Of a stretch of 64,000 bases of DNA, positions 33,083 to 42,137 are shown one piece after another. Every line of letters begins with the position of its first letter. Position 1 is the stretch's first letter. Under the pieces are notes generated by a model. That model had not been told where the DNA came from and ran no database searches. It saw only the letters and a program-made list of their open reading frames with translations. Position numbers and translations under genes: made by a program. Source of the DNA: Butyrivibrio proteoclasticus P6B7 (lineage in GTDB: Bacteria > Bacillota > Clostridia > Lachnospirales > Lachnospiraceae); assembly GCF_000622085.1 (NCBI RefSeq), contig NZ_JHWL01000025.1, forward strand, positions 1 to 64,000. The letters run 5' to 3'.

Positions 33083-34774
33083 TCAAGCGCCCTTGGACTC
33101 CAGCGCCATCTTGCGCATCTCTAAAGCATTGGTAATTGTGGCATCTGTAACCACCTCTCCTCCAAGAAGTCTTGAAAGCTCCTTAATAGAAGAATCATCA
33201 TCAAGGCCATAGATGGATGTTACTGTTCTGCCATCATCAACGCCCTTCTCGATCATAAAGTGAGTATCCGCCATAGCTGCGATCTGTGGAAGGTGCGTAA
33301 TGCAGATAATCTGATGCTCATTAGCCAGCTGTCCCAGCTTTTGTGATACCTTCCAGGCAGTCTTACCACTTATTCCGGCATCAATCTCATCAAATATCAA
33401 AGTACTGATATCATCTCTGTCTGCAATAACGCTCTTAAGAGCCAGCATTATTCTGGACAGCTCACCACCGCTGGCTATCTGATCAAGAGGCCTTAGCGCC
33501 TCGCCAGGGTTGGTGGATATCATAAATTCTACATCATCATAGCCCCTTGATGAAAGGTTATTCTCATCACTATTTATGGCTATTTCAAATTTAACATCAA
33601 GGAAATTAAGGTCTACCAGAGCTTCCTTAAGCTTCTCCTGAAGGACCTTACCCTCTTTTTGTCTTATGTCTGATATTTCCTTGCAGGTATTAAGGACTTC
33701 TTTCCTGGTCTTGTCATACTCTGCAGAAAGCTTATTCTTATAGGAATCCAGATCACTTAAAGCTTCAAATCTCTTTTCCTTATCCTCAAGGCTCTTAAGC
33801 ACAGCCTCAATTGTGGCGCCATACTTATCCTTAAGGTGATTAACAAGATTAAGTCTGTCCTCTGTCTCCTTAAACTCTTCATCATCGAATTCAAGGTCCT
33901 TGATATAACCAGAAAGGCTATGATTAAAGTCAGACAAAAGGTTATCAATATCAGTAAGCTGATCAAGGAGGCTTCCCAGCTCTTCATCAAAGCCAGATAC
34001 TGAGCTAAGCTCTCTTGCTGCTCTTCCGATCATATCTGAAGCGCTTTCGTTGTCGTCGCAGGAAGCGGTCATATTGGTAACTGTAGAAAGAGCTTCAGAG
34101 ATCTTCCTACTGTTTGTCATCCTGCGATAACTGTTTTCAAGCTTCTCATCCTCTCCTTCAACAAGATTAGCTTCTGTAATCTCGTTGATCTCGTATTCTA
34201 AAAGCTCCTGTTCACGGAGTCTTTTATCCTCATCAATATTGGTCTTGGATAACTCGCTCTCTATCTCTTTAAGTCTTTTATAGGATGTTGAAAGCTCATC
34301 AAATAAAGGAGATAGACTAGCTGCGCAATAGTCGTCCAAAATCTCCAGATGTTTCTTCTTTTGCAGAAGCTCCTGATGATCATTTTGTCCATGAATATTG
34401 ATTAGAACATTGGAGATTTCCTTAAGCTGTCTGGAGGTGACATTCTCGCCACAGACCTTGGATACGCTTCGTCCAGGCATGATCTTACGCTGGATCACAA
34501 CCGTATCATCCTCTTCCACAGGAATCTCCATATCTTTAAAGAAATTCTTTTGATAGTCATTCTCAAGGCCAAACACCAGCTCAACCAGTGCGTATTCCTC
34601 CCCAGTCCTTATAAGCGACGGATCAGCCTTAGCTCCAAGAGCAAGGTTGATAGAGCCGATTATTACCGACTTACCAGCACCAGTTTCACCAGTTAGAATA
34701 TTAAGCCCCTTCGAAAACTCAATCTCCTGCTCCTTGATAAGAGCAAGATTCTTAACATGTAAACTGTAAAGCAT
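33083..34774 (-). CDS. recN: DNA repair protein RecN
   Basis: A 563-aa SMC-like ATPase that acts early in double-strand break repair. Walker A is LTGETGAGKSVIIGSINLAL near the N-terminus; then FGLENDYQK, a long coiled coil, the ABC signature ASGGELSRIMLALK, Walker B TLIFDEIDAGISGKTA and ICITHLPQIAAMADTHF. The length is typical. It sits 8 nt after argR, the order conserved in many Firmicutes. Confidence 0.96.
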   Translation of the reverse strand: MLYSLHVKNLALIKEQEIEFSKGLNILTGETGAGKSVIIGSINLALGAKADPSLIRTGEEYALVELVFGLENDYQKNFFKDMEIPVEEDDTVVIQRKIMPGRSVSKVCGENVTSRQLKEISNVLINIHGQNDHQELLQKKKHLEILDDYCAASLSPLFDELSTSYKRLKEIESELSKTNIDEDKRLREQELLEYEINEITEANLVEGEDEKLENSYRRMTNSRKISEALSTVTNMTASCDDNESASDMIGRAARELSSVSGFDEELGSLLDQLTDIDNLLSDFNHSLSGYIKDLEFDDEEFKETEDRLNLVNHLKDKYGATIEAVLKSLEDKEKRFEALSDLDSYKNKLSAEYDKTRKEVLNTCKEISDIRQKEGKVLQEKLKEALVDLNFLDVKFEIAINSDENNLSSRGYDDVEFMISTNPGEALRPLDQIASGGELSRIMLALKSVIADRDDISTLIFDEIDAGISGKTAWKVSQKLGQLANEHQIICITHLPQIAAMADTHFMIEKGVDDGRTVTSIYGLDDDSSIKELSRLLGGEVVTDATITNALEMRKMALESKGA

Positions 34775-34782
34775 ACTCTCCC

Positions 34783-35259
34783 TTAACTTTCTATCATCTT
34801 CCTCAGTTCATCCATGACTTCAACAGCTTCTTCAACAGACTTGATGGCAACCATGATAGTATCATCCCCGGCGATACATCCAACAATCTGTGGAAAATCA
34901 AGTGCATCAATTGCTGTTGCAAGAGCCATAGCCATTCCGGAAACAGTCTTGATAACAAGGATATTTTGAGCCACATCCATGCTGGAAAATCCAGCCTTTA
35001 AAACACTTACATACTTATCCTGCATTACATCAGGATCAGCAGTTGTATACACATACTTGGACTTACCGTCCTCTGTAACCTGCTTGGTAAGCTTCATCTG
35101 TCTTATATCTCTGGAAACAGTAGCCTGAGTAACTTCATAGCCTGCCTCCCTAAGAAGGCTAGCCAGCTGCTCCTGTGTCTCTACCACGTTTCTTGCAATA
35201 AGCTCAACAATCTTATCGTGTCTATTCTTTTTCATGATCTCGAATTCCCCCTTTTTCAT
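34783..35259 (-). CDS. argR: Arginine repressor ArgR
   Basis: 158 aa. The N-terminal winged helix is NRHDKIVELIARNVVETQEQ, with EVTQATVSRDIRQMKLTK as the recognition region. The C-terminal hexamerisation/arginine-binding domain has CIAGDDTIMVAI. It represses arginine synthesis and activates catabolism. The ATG at 35259 overlaps the nadK stop by 4 nt; the true start may be the MKKNRHDK methionine nine codons in, which lacks a better site. Confidence 0.93.
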   Translation of the reverse strand: MKKGEFEIMKKNRHDKIVELIARNVVETQEQLASLLREAGYEVTQATVSRDIRQMKLTKQVTEDGKSKYVYTTADPDVMQDKYVSVLKAGFSSMDVAQNILVIKTVSGMAMALATAIDALDFPQIVGCIAGDDTIMVAIKSVEEAVEVMDELRKMIES

Positions 35260-36122
35260 CTATCAAACTTCTTTCCCAGAACTTCAAGGAAGCTAACTCT
35301 GTTTAATCTTATTATTTTGGTGATCTTTTCAGATCTTTCTATTTCTATCTGATCGCCTGTTTTCATCTGCACATTCTCGCTGCCGTCAAAGCATGCTGCC
35401 ACGGTCTGTTCAGCATTATCCCTTCCAGAACCTATAACAATCCTTATCTTAGTATTACCAGAAAGAACCATGCTCCTTGAATTAAGAGTATGTGGGCAGA
35501 TTGGCGTAATAAGTATCATATCAGCGGAGGGTTCCACGATAGGGCCTCCTGCAGACATACTGTACCCGGTAGATCCTGTAGGGGTAGAGATTATGATACC
35601 ATCTGCATGATAGTTACAAAGGAACAGGTCATTGACATATATATCAAAGTTAATAGTCTCAATGGCCCTTGAATATCTTGAAATAACAATATCATTGAGT
35701 GCGTAGTCTCTTTTGTTATTTACAAGACCATAGAGCATCATTCTCTCTTCCGTCTCGTAATTACCGGATATTATGCGAGAAAGAGCTTCATCAACACCGC
35801 CAGTCTCAACCTCAGCCAGGTATCCCAGTGTGCCGAGATTAACACCGATAAGTGGAATATCTCTGCTGGCAACACTTCTTGCAGCCTGAAGCATTGTTCC
35901 ATCCCCGCCAAGAACAATGACACATTCTGCATCCTCAGGAATATCGCTTAAATATTTCCTGCCAAGCTTGTCTTCAGAGGGCTCCAATCTCATACTTTCA
36001 GCAATATCACATTTCTTGCCGTGACTAACCAGGTAGTCCCTTATATAGTTAGTCATCTTGAAGTCTGTGTCTTTACTTTTGTTAGTAACAATACAAAAAT
36101 GATCCATAATATTCCCCAACAA
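35256..36122 (-). CDS. nadK: NAD kinase
   Basis: 288 aa; phosphorylates NAD to NADP. Conserved: VLGGDGTMLQAARSVASRDI (GGDG ATP loop), GVNLGTLGYLAEV, ALNDIVISR (NE/D motif) and the glycine-rich STPTGSTGYSMSAGGPIV. The MDHFCIV methionine five codons in is an alternative start. It overlaps argR by 4 nt and follows tlyA by 5 nt. Confidence 0.95.
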   Translation of the reverse strand: MLGNIMDHFCIVTNKSKDTDFKMTNYIRDYLVSHGKKCDIAESMRLEPSEDKLGRKYLSDIPEDAECVIVLGGDGTMLQAARSVASRDIPLIGVNLGTLGYLAEVETGGVDEALSRIISGNYETEERMMLYGLVNNKRDYALNDIVISRYSRAIETINFDIYVNDLFLCNYHADGIIISTPTGSTGYSMSAGGPIVEPSADMILITPICPHTLNSRSMVLSGNTKIRIVIGSGRDNAEQTVAACFDGSENVQMKTGDQIEIERSEKITKIIRLNRVSFLEVLGKKFDR

Positions 36123-36127
36123 AATCG

Positions 36128-37036
36128 TCAGTCGTTTTTATCAAGTTTACCATGAGCCTTATCAACTATCCCCATGATAAGCTCATTCATCTCTTTGCTG
36201 TAGGAGAATCCATTTGCAGAAAGAACTATCTCTTTTAACATCTTCTCTCCATCAGCCTCAGTAATATCCTGTACCTCAGCATTTCTTGAAGGATCCTTCC
36301 TAAGATAGATAAGGTACTCAATATTGCCTTCTGGTCCCTTGATAGGTGAAAACTCAAGGCCCAGAACTTTGAATCCAACTATATCAACAAAGTCGATTAT
36401 CTTGCGAATAACCTCTTCGTGAACCTTAGGGTCTCTAACAACACCCTTTTTGCCCACCTTATCCTTACCTGCTTCAAACTGTGGCTTGATAAGGCATACC
36501 ATTTCCCCTTCATCCTTAAGAAGCTTTCTGGCTGGAATCAGGATCTTGGTCAGGGAGATAAAAGAAACATCACAGGAAGCAAAATCAAGATCATCCTGAA
36601 TGTCATCCCTTACCATATATCTAAAGTTGGTCTTTTCCATGCAGATAACTCTGTCATCGCTTCTAAGCTTCCAATCAAGCTGTCCGTGACCTACATCCAC
36701 CGAATAAACCTTAACTGCTCCGTTCTGAAGCATGCAGTCTGTAAAACCGCCGGTGGAAGCGCCTATATCCATACATGTCTTACCCTCTAAAGTTAAAGGG
36801 AAGGTGTTAACTGCCTTTTCAAGCTTAAGACCCCCTCTACTAACGTAGGGAAGCGTATCTCCTCTAACCTCTAGGGATGTGATCTTAGCCTCTTCAAAGG
36901 TTGTTCCAGGCTTATCCTCTCTCTGACCATTTACGAATACATCACCGGCCATGATAAGTGATTTAGCCTTTTCCCTTGATGAGACCAGTCCTCTATTAAC
37001 TAAAAGAACGTCTAATCTCTCTTTTTCTTTTGCCAT
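36128..37036 (-). CDS. tlyA: TlyA-family rRNA 2-prime-O-methyltransferase
   Basis: 302 aa. The N-terminal S4 RNA-binding domain (RLDVLLVNRGLVSSREKAKS) is followed by an FtsJ-type methyltransferase with CMDIGASTGGFTDCMLQNGA as motif I, then VDVGHGQLDWKLR and ASCDVSFISLTKI. TlyA methylates ribose in 16S/23S rRNA, affecting capreomycin sensitivity, and has been called a haemolysin. Five nt after dxs. Confidence 0.93.
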   Translation of the reverse strand: MAKEKERLDVLLVNRGLVSSREKAKSLIMAGDVFVNGQREDKPGTTFEEAKITSLEVRGDTLPYVSRGGLKLEKAVNTFPLTLEGKTCMDIGASTGGFTDCMLQNGAVKVYSVDVGHGQLDWKLRSDDRVICMEKTNFRYMVRDDIQDDLDFASCDVSFISLTKILIPARKLLKDEGEMVCLIKPQFEAGKDKVGKKGVVRDPKVHEEVIRKIIDFVDIVGFKVLGLEFSPIKGPEGNIEYLIYLRKDPSRNAEVQDITEADGEKMLKEIVLSANGFSYSKEMNELIMGIVDKAHGKLDKND

Positions 37037-37041
37037 AAATA

Positions 37042-38892
37042 TTACCTGCGAATCTCCATAAGTATCTTATTTGCAACGGAATCAGCATCAATACCAAGTT
37101 CTTTACGCAAGATATCTACATTGCCGTGGGTGACGAACTCATCACCGATGGCAATAGAAAGTACATAAGTATCAAGTCTGTTCTGATCAATATAATCTCT
37201 TACAAGCTCTCCAAAGCCGCCGTGAGCCACATTCTCTTCCATGGTAACGATGAGCTTGTGGTTCCCCGTTGCCATATGAATATAATCAGTATCTATTGGC
37301 TTAGCAAACCTTGCATTAACAAGGGTGCAGTTGATTCCATTCTGCTTGAGCTTGTCTCTTACTGACTCTGCGATCTTGACCATAGAACCAAGGGCTAAAA
37401 GACATACATCCTTCTCCTCGTAGATCACTTCGCACTTACCAAGCTCAACCTCCTGCCTATACTCCTTAAGTCCATCGTAAGCGTTACCTCTAGGGTATCT
37501 GATAGCTACAGGACCATTATGGCAAGTAGCAAACTTAAGCATATCTGAAAGCTCCCACTTATTCTTAGGAGCCATAACAGTCATATTAGGCATTGAAGTC
37601 AGATAGGAAATATCAAATATTCCCTGATGTGTCTCACCATCACTTCCTACAAGGCCAGCTCTGTCTATAGCAAAGGTAACATGCAGGTTCTGAAGGCATA
37701 CGTCCTCAAGGATCTGGTCATAGGCCCTCTGAAGGAATGATGAATAAACAGCAAACACAGGCTTGTAGCCACCTATTGCAAGACCTGCAGCAAAAGAAAC
37801 AGCGTGTTCTTCTGCGATTCCGGCATCCACGAATCTATCAGGATACATGTTGCGGAATCTCTTAAGACCTGTTCCATCAGCCATGGCTGCTGTAATGGCA
37901 ACTACCTTGTCATCTCTTGCACCAAGCTTACACATAACGGTGCTGAAGATATCCTGGTAATTAGCTGTGGTTCTTGGATTTCTTGGAATACCATTTTCTA
38001 CTAAGAATGGCTCGGTTCCATGGAATCTGGCAGGGTGTCTCTCTGCAGGTTCATAGCCTTTACCCTTCTTGGTCATTACATGGATCATGACAGCTTTTTT
38101 AACTTTTCTGGCCTCTTTGATGGTTCTCTCAAGGGCTGCCACGTTATGGCCATCAACTGGGCCAAGGTATGTAATTCCAAGATTCTCAAATACCATTCCA
38201 GGTACAAAGAGCTGCTTAAAACTGTTCTTAGCTCTTCTGATACCGTTAACAACCTTGTGGTTGCTACTAAGCTGGGCGTAAACATCCTCTTTAAGGTTAA
38301 GATATCCTTCCGCTGTACGAACGCTGTTAAGGTACTTATTCATACCGCCAACGCTCTCAGAAATGGACATCTCATTGTCATTAAGAATGATGATGTAATT
38401 GGTCTCAAGCTTAGCTGCGTTATTAAGAGCTTCGTAAGCAAGACCACCAGTAAGGGAGCCATCACCAATTACAGAAACAACGGCATAGTCCTCTCCCATA
38501 AGGTCTCTGGCCTTAACCATTCCAAGGCCGGCAGAAATAGATGTGGAGCTGTGTCCTGTATCAAAAACATCAGTGTCAGACTCGCATCTCTTAGGGAATC
38601 CTGATAAACCGCCAAACTGTCTTAAGGTATCAAATTTATCTTTTCTTCCAGTAAGGATCTTGTGAGTGTAGGACTGATGTCCAACATCCCAAATAATCTT
38701 GTCCTTAGGAAGGTCTAAAGCAAGGTGAAGTGCCATAGTAAGCTCAACTGCGCCAAGGTTGGAAGCAAGGTGTCCTCCTGTTACCGAGATCTTCTCGATA
38801 AGGAAGTCCCTGATTTCCTGGGCCAGCTCAGGATATTTACTCTGTGGAATTTGCTTTATATCACCTGTTGAATTTATCTGATCAAGTAGCAT
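37042..38892 (-). CDS. dxs: 1-deoxy-D-xylulose-5-phosphate synthase
   Basis: A 616-aa TPP-dependent enzyme; condenses pyruvate and glyceraldehyde-3-phosphate to start the MEP isoprenoid pathway. Seen: WDVGHQSYTHKILTGR, TPP motif GDGSLTGGLAYEALNNA, the pyrimidine-binding domain with DAGIAEEHAVSFAAGLA and RAGLVGSDGETHQG, and the C-terminal transketolase domain. Clustered with ispA upstream, giving consecutive isoprenoid enzymes. Confidence 0.97.
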   Translation of the reverse strand: MLLDQINSTGDIKQIPQSKYPELAQEIRDFLIEKISVTGGHLASNLGAVELTMALHLALDLPKDKIIWDVGHQSYTHKILTGRKDKFDTLRQFGGLSGFPKRCESDTDVFDTGHSSTSISAGLGMVKARDLMGEDYAVVSVIGDGSLTGGLAYEALNNAAKLETNYIIILNDNEMSISESVGGMNKYLNSVRTAEGYLNLKEDVYAQLSSNHKVVNGIRRAKNSFKQLFVPGMVFENLGITYLGPVDGHNVAALERTIKEARKVKKAVMIHVMTKKGKGYEPAERHPARFHGTEPFLVENGIPRNPRTTANYQDIFSTVMCKLGARDDKVVAITAAMADGTGLKRFRNMYPDRFVDAGIAEEHAVSFAAGLAIGGYKPVFAVYSSFLQRAYDQILEDVCLQNLHVTFAIDRAGLVGSDGETHQGIFDISYLTSMPNMTVMAPKNKWELSDMLKFATCHNGPVAIRYPRGNAYDGLKEYRQEVELGKCEVIYEEKDVCLLALGSMVKIAESVRDKLKQNGINCTLVNARFAKPIDTDYIHMATGNHKLIVTMEENVAHGGFGELVRDYIDQNRLDTYVLSIAIGDEFVTHGNVDILRKELGIDADSVANKILMEIRR

Positions 38893-38909
38893 AATAAAAG
38901 CTCACTTTC

Positions 38910-39821
38910 TTACTTCTTTCTGTAAATCAAAAAACTAAACAGCTCTCCAAGGAAGCTGTCCTTAAAGCCAAGCTCATCCAGAATGCCTAAAGCTTCATCA
39001 GATAGCTCTTTTACCTTGTTCTTGGCTTGTTCCATGCCATAGAGAGATACATATGTGGTCTTGGCGTTCTTGATATCTGACCCTACAGGCTTACCAAGAA
39101 GTGCCTCATCTCCCTCTATGTCAAGGATATCATCCTGAATCTGGAAGGCAATACCTACGTTGCTTCCAGCCTTTTCTATCATTCTGACCTCGTCTTCATC
39201 AGCACCTGCGATAATGGCGCCTATCATAAGACTGCTCTCAATAAGAGCTCCGGTCTTGTTCTCATCGATATAGTGAAGGATGTCCTTCATTTCATCAGCA
39301 GGGATGTCAGTTCTGTTCTCAGATACAATATCTGCGCACTGACCACCTACCATTCCGTAAATTCCAGCCTTCTGGGACAGAACCTTAAGAGCATTAACGA
39401 ACTTAGGATCTCCATTTGCAGATCCCATGATTGCTGTCTCAAAGGCATAGTTGAGAAGTCCGTCTCCAGCAAGGGTTGCCATACCTGCGCCGTACATAGC
39501 ATGGGTAGTCTTGCGGCCTCTTCTGTATTCGTCGTTATCCATAGCAGGAAGATCATCATGTACCAGTGAATAGGTATGAATCATCTCCATGGCTGCCATA
39601 AATGGCCAAAGCTCTGAAATGTTATCTACAGAGCCAGCGAAGAGCTTGTAAGACTCCATCATCATGACAGGTCTAAGTCTCTTTCCTCCTGCTAAAAGAC
39701 TGTAATTCATGGCCTCTATAACAGTCTTTGCATAGCCCTCTTCCCTAGGAAGGAACTTCTGCAAAATATCCTCAACATAGCCAGCCTTGTCTGATAATCT
39801 GGCTTCAAAATCTGATCCCAT
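38910..39821 (-). CDS. ispA: Polyprenyl (farnesyl/geranyl) diphosphate synthase
   Basis: 303 aa; chain-elongating trans-prenyltransferase. The first Asp-rich motif is in LVHDDLPAMDNDEYRRGR and the second in QIQDDILDIEGD; GGKRLRPVMMM and GGQCADI are the expected flanking motifs. Lengths and motifs fit the IspA farnesyl-diphosphate group. It begins at the same base where xseB ends (ATGA-type overlap). Confidence 0.94.
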   Translation of the reverse strand: MGSDFEARLSDKAGYVEDILQKFLPREEGYAKTVIEAMNYSLLAGGKRLRPVMMMESYKLFAGSVDNISELWPFMAAMEMIHTYSLVHDDLPAMDNDEYRRGRKTTHAMYGAGMATLAGDGLLNYAFETAIMGSANGDPKFVNALKVLSQKAGIYGMVGGQCADIVSENRTDIPADEMKDILHYIDENKTGALIESSLMIGAIIAGADEDEVRMIEKAGSNVGIAFQIQDDILDIEGDEALLGKPVGSDIKNAKTTYVSLYGMEQAKNKVKELSDEALGILDELGFKDSFLGELFSFLIYRKK

Positions 39822-40051
39822 TACTCAAAATCCTCCAAGCTGCCATCTTCAGCGATCTTCTGAATCTTAAGCTCAACCTCGCTTACCTTTTCATGGCAAT
39901 ACTTTAGTAAATTCATACCCTCCTGATATTCCTTGAAGGAATCCTCCAAGGAAATATCTTCGCTCTCAAGAGCTTTTATTTTATCCTCTACCTGGGCAAA
40001 AGCCTCTTCTATTGTAAGGTTGTTCTCTTCTTTTGTACTCTTCTTAGCCAT
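39821..40051 (-). CDS. xseB: Exodeoxyribonuclease VII small subunit
   Basis: 76 aa, helical; TIEEAFAQVEDKIKALESED and LEDSFKEYQEGMNLLKYC are diagnostic for XseB. It binds the XseA catalytic subunit in the single-strand exonuclease VII complex. Its start overlaps the xseA end by 8 nt, and its stop overlaps the ispA start. Confidence 0.94.
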   Translation of the reverse strand: MAKKSTKEENNLTIEEAFAQVEDKIKALESEDISLEDSFKEYQEGMNLLKYCHEKVSEVELKIQKIAEDGSLEDFE

Positions 40052-41261
40052 AGAATTGTTCCTCTGAAACCTCGGTTACCCTGGCAGAAATATTACCGTC
40101 GGTAACACTTATCTTAATATCATCGCCTACTTTAACATCCCTGGTACTCTTAATGTTGTTGCCTTCATCATCGCTTACATAAGAATAACCGGACTTAAGT
40201 CTGTCAAGAGGCGACAAGCCCTTTAGTCTCTCAGCATCCACAGATAATCTATTCCTTGCATCCCTTACTCTCTTATCCATAAGGAATGATAGGCGCTCCT
40301 GGAATTTGTCCAGTTCTAGGAGTTTGGTTCTTATCTTGCCCTCAGGGCTTAAGATATTAAGGGCATGAGCATATCTTTCCTCTAAAGCCCTGACCCTGCT
40401 TATCTTTCCATCCATCTTATCAGAAAGAGTATAGGCATAGTCCTCAAGATCCTGCTCAAATCTGTTATATTCGTATACAGCAATCTCAGCCGCAGCCGAT
40501 GGAGTAGGTGCTCTCCTGTCTGCAACATAGTCTGCTATTGTGGTATCTGTTTCATGTCCAACAGCTGAAATAATTGGAACCGGGCAGTTGAAAATAGCCT
40601 CAGCGACTATCTCTTCATTGAAAGCCCATAAATCTTCTATAGAACCTCCGCCACGTCCCACGATGATCACATCTGCCAGACCCTGTTCTAAATGCTTAAT
40701 GCCTCTGACGATGCTCTCGGCAGCCTGATCACCCTGAACTATAGCAGGGAAAAGAATAATCTGAATATGTGGATTCCTACGGGTTGCTACATTGATGATA
40801 TCCCGCACTGCTGCTCCCGTTGGGGCAGTGACAACGCCAAGAGTTCTGATATATGTGGGAATAGGCTGCTTGTACTCCTGCTCAAACATGCCGGATTCCA
40901 TTAATCTGTTCTTTAACTCTTCGTATTTCTCATAAAGAGCTCCAGCTCCATCAAGTTCTATCTTCTTGGCATAGAGCTGGTACTTACCGTCTCTTTCGTA
41001 TACATCAATTGTTCCGGTGACTTTGATCTGCTGACCTTCCTTAAGATCAAAGCGAAGGCCTCCTCTGTCTCTGTCACCTCTAAACATTACACAAGCAATC
41101 GCTCCGCCCGCATCCTTCATAGTGAAATAGATGTGACCGGAGGAATGATACTTGCAATTACTCACTTCTCCCTTTACAACAAGAGATCGTAAAAGGAAGT
41201 CCTGAGTAAACATATTCTTTATATATGAGTTAACCTGTGTGACTGTGTATTCACTGCGCAA
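40044..41261 (-). CDS. xseA: Exodeoxyribonuclease VII large subunit
   Basis: 405 aa. The N-terminal OB-fold (TVTQVNSYIKNMFTQDFLLR, VKGEVSNCKYHSSGHIYFTM) is followed by the catalytic region with GVVTAPTGAAVRDIINVATR, VIIVGRGGGSIEDLWAFNEE and SAVGHETDTTIADYVADRRA. Degrades single-stranded DNA in both directions. It overlaps the nusB stop by 11 nt. Confidence 0.95.
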   Translation of the reverse strand: MRSEYTVTQVNSYIKNMFTQDFLLRSLVVKGEVSNCKYHSSGHIYFTMKDAGGAIACVMFRGDRDRGGLRFDLKEGQQIKVTGTIDVYERDGKYQLYAKKIELDGAGALYEKYEELKNRLMESGMFEQEYKQPIPTYIRTLGVVTAPTGAAVRDIINVATRRNPHIQIILFPAIVQGDQAAESIVRGIKHLEQGLADVIIVGRGGGSIEDLWAFNEEIVAEAIFNCPVPIISAVGHETDTTIADYVADRRAPTPSAAAEIAVYEYNRFEQDLEDYAYTLSDKMDGKISRVRALEERYAHALNILSPEGKIRTKLLELDKFQERLSFLMDKRVRDARNRLSVDAERLKGLSPLDRLKSGYSYVSDDEGNNIKSTRDVKVGDDIKISVTDGNISARVTEVSEEQFYG

Positions 41262-41658
41262 ATTTTGCCAACACTCCGTTTACAAAAGCAGAGGAACCGT
41301 CCTGACCAAACTTCTTGGCAAGCTCAACTGCCTCATTGATAGCAGCTCCTGTAGGAACTGTCTCATCGTACATGATCTCATATACAGCAAGTCTGATGAT
41401 AGCAAGCTCAACCTTGGCCATTCTGGTGGTATCCCAACCAGAGCTCTTAGTCTCGTTATTGATGGCTTCATCAATCTCTGAGAGCTTGTCAGCTATCTTC
41501 TCATACTTGTCTCTGATGTAATCTGCATCAGCCTTGGAAAACTCCTTGTCCTGATTAAGAACAAAAAGCTCTTCCTGTTCTTCCATTTCTTCTTTAGTGT
41601 TAAATTCAACACGAAAGAGCAGTTTGAATACCTGCTCTCTCAGTTCAGATCTGTTCAT
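41251..41658 (-). CDS. nusB: Transcription antitermination factor NusB
   Basis: A 135-aa all-helical RNA-binding protein of rRNA antitermination. Seen: N-terminal RSELREQVFKLLFRVEF and C-terminal ETVPTGAAINEAVELAKKFG, then SSAFVNGVLAKFA. Between the Asp23 gene and xseA, as in many Firmicutes. Confidence 0.93.
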   Translation of the reverse strand: MNRSELREQVFKLLFRVEFNTKEEMEEQEELFVLNQDKEFSKADADYIRDKYEKIADKLSEIDEAINNETKSSGWDTTRMAKVELAIIRLAVYEIMYDETVPTGAAINEAVELAKKFGQDGSSAFVNGVLAKFAQ

Positions 41659-41696
41659 AATATTATTCCCATTCTATTATTGTACTGGCAAAGGAC

Positions 41697-42050
41697 TTAA
41701 GCCTTTGGCATTGTTATTCCGGCGATTCTGATGTTAACATCAGTTACTTCAAGACCTGTCATATTCTCAACAGAGGCCTTAACCTTGGTCTGGGCCTGCT
41801 GGCAAGTTGCAGGAATGTTGTATCCATAAGCCATCATAAGTGCAAGATCAACCTTAACCTCAGCGCTGCTAACCATTACCTTAGCACCCTTAGCAAGGTT
41901 CTTACGGCTTACCTTTTCTAAAACATCGCTGGTATAGTTGCCTGCCATAGCAGAAACTCCATCAACCTCAAGAGCTGCTAAAGCTGCAATTCTTGCAACT
42001 ACATCATCAGCAATCTTAACTGAACCGATATCGGCTACATTTTTACTCAT
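41697..42050 (-). CDS. Asp23/Gls24 family envelope stress protein
   Basis: 117 aa. IADDVVARIAALAALEVDGV and the valine-rich VMVSSAEVKVDLALMMAYGY are typical of the Asp23 family. Members bind the cytoplasmic membrane and are linked to cell-envelope stress. It heads the nusB-to-recN cluster, with an upstream AGGTG stretch at the ribosome-binding position. Confidence 0.9.
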   Translation of the reverse strand: MSKNVADIGSVKIADDVVARIAALAALEVDGVSAMAGNYTSDVLEKVSRKNLAKGAKVMVSSAEVKVDLALMMAYGYNIPATCQQAQTKVKASVENMTGLEVTDVNIRIAGITMPKA

Positions 42051-42137
42051 TATCTACACCTCGTTATTCTAAAGGATGTCAAAACATACACGTATAGTAT
42101 ATCATATTTCCTCTGTGTATTCACATATAGAAGCTGA

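Noticed and set aside
38020-38604. A 194-codon plus-strand frame opposite dxs
   Set aside because: A shadow of dxs, with no start signal and no recognisable domain.
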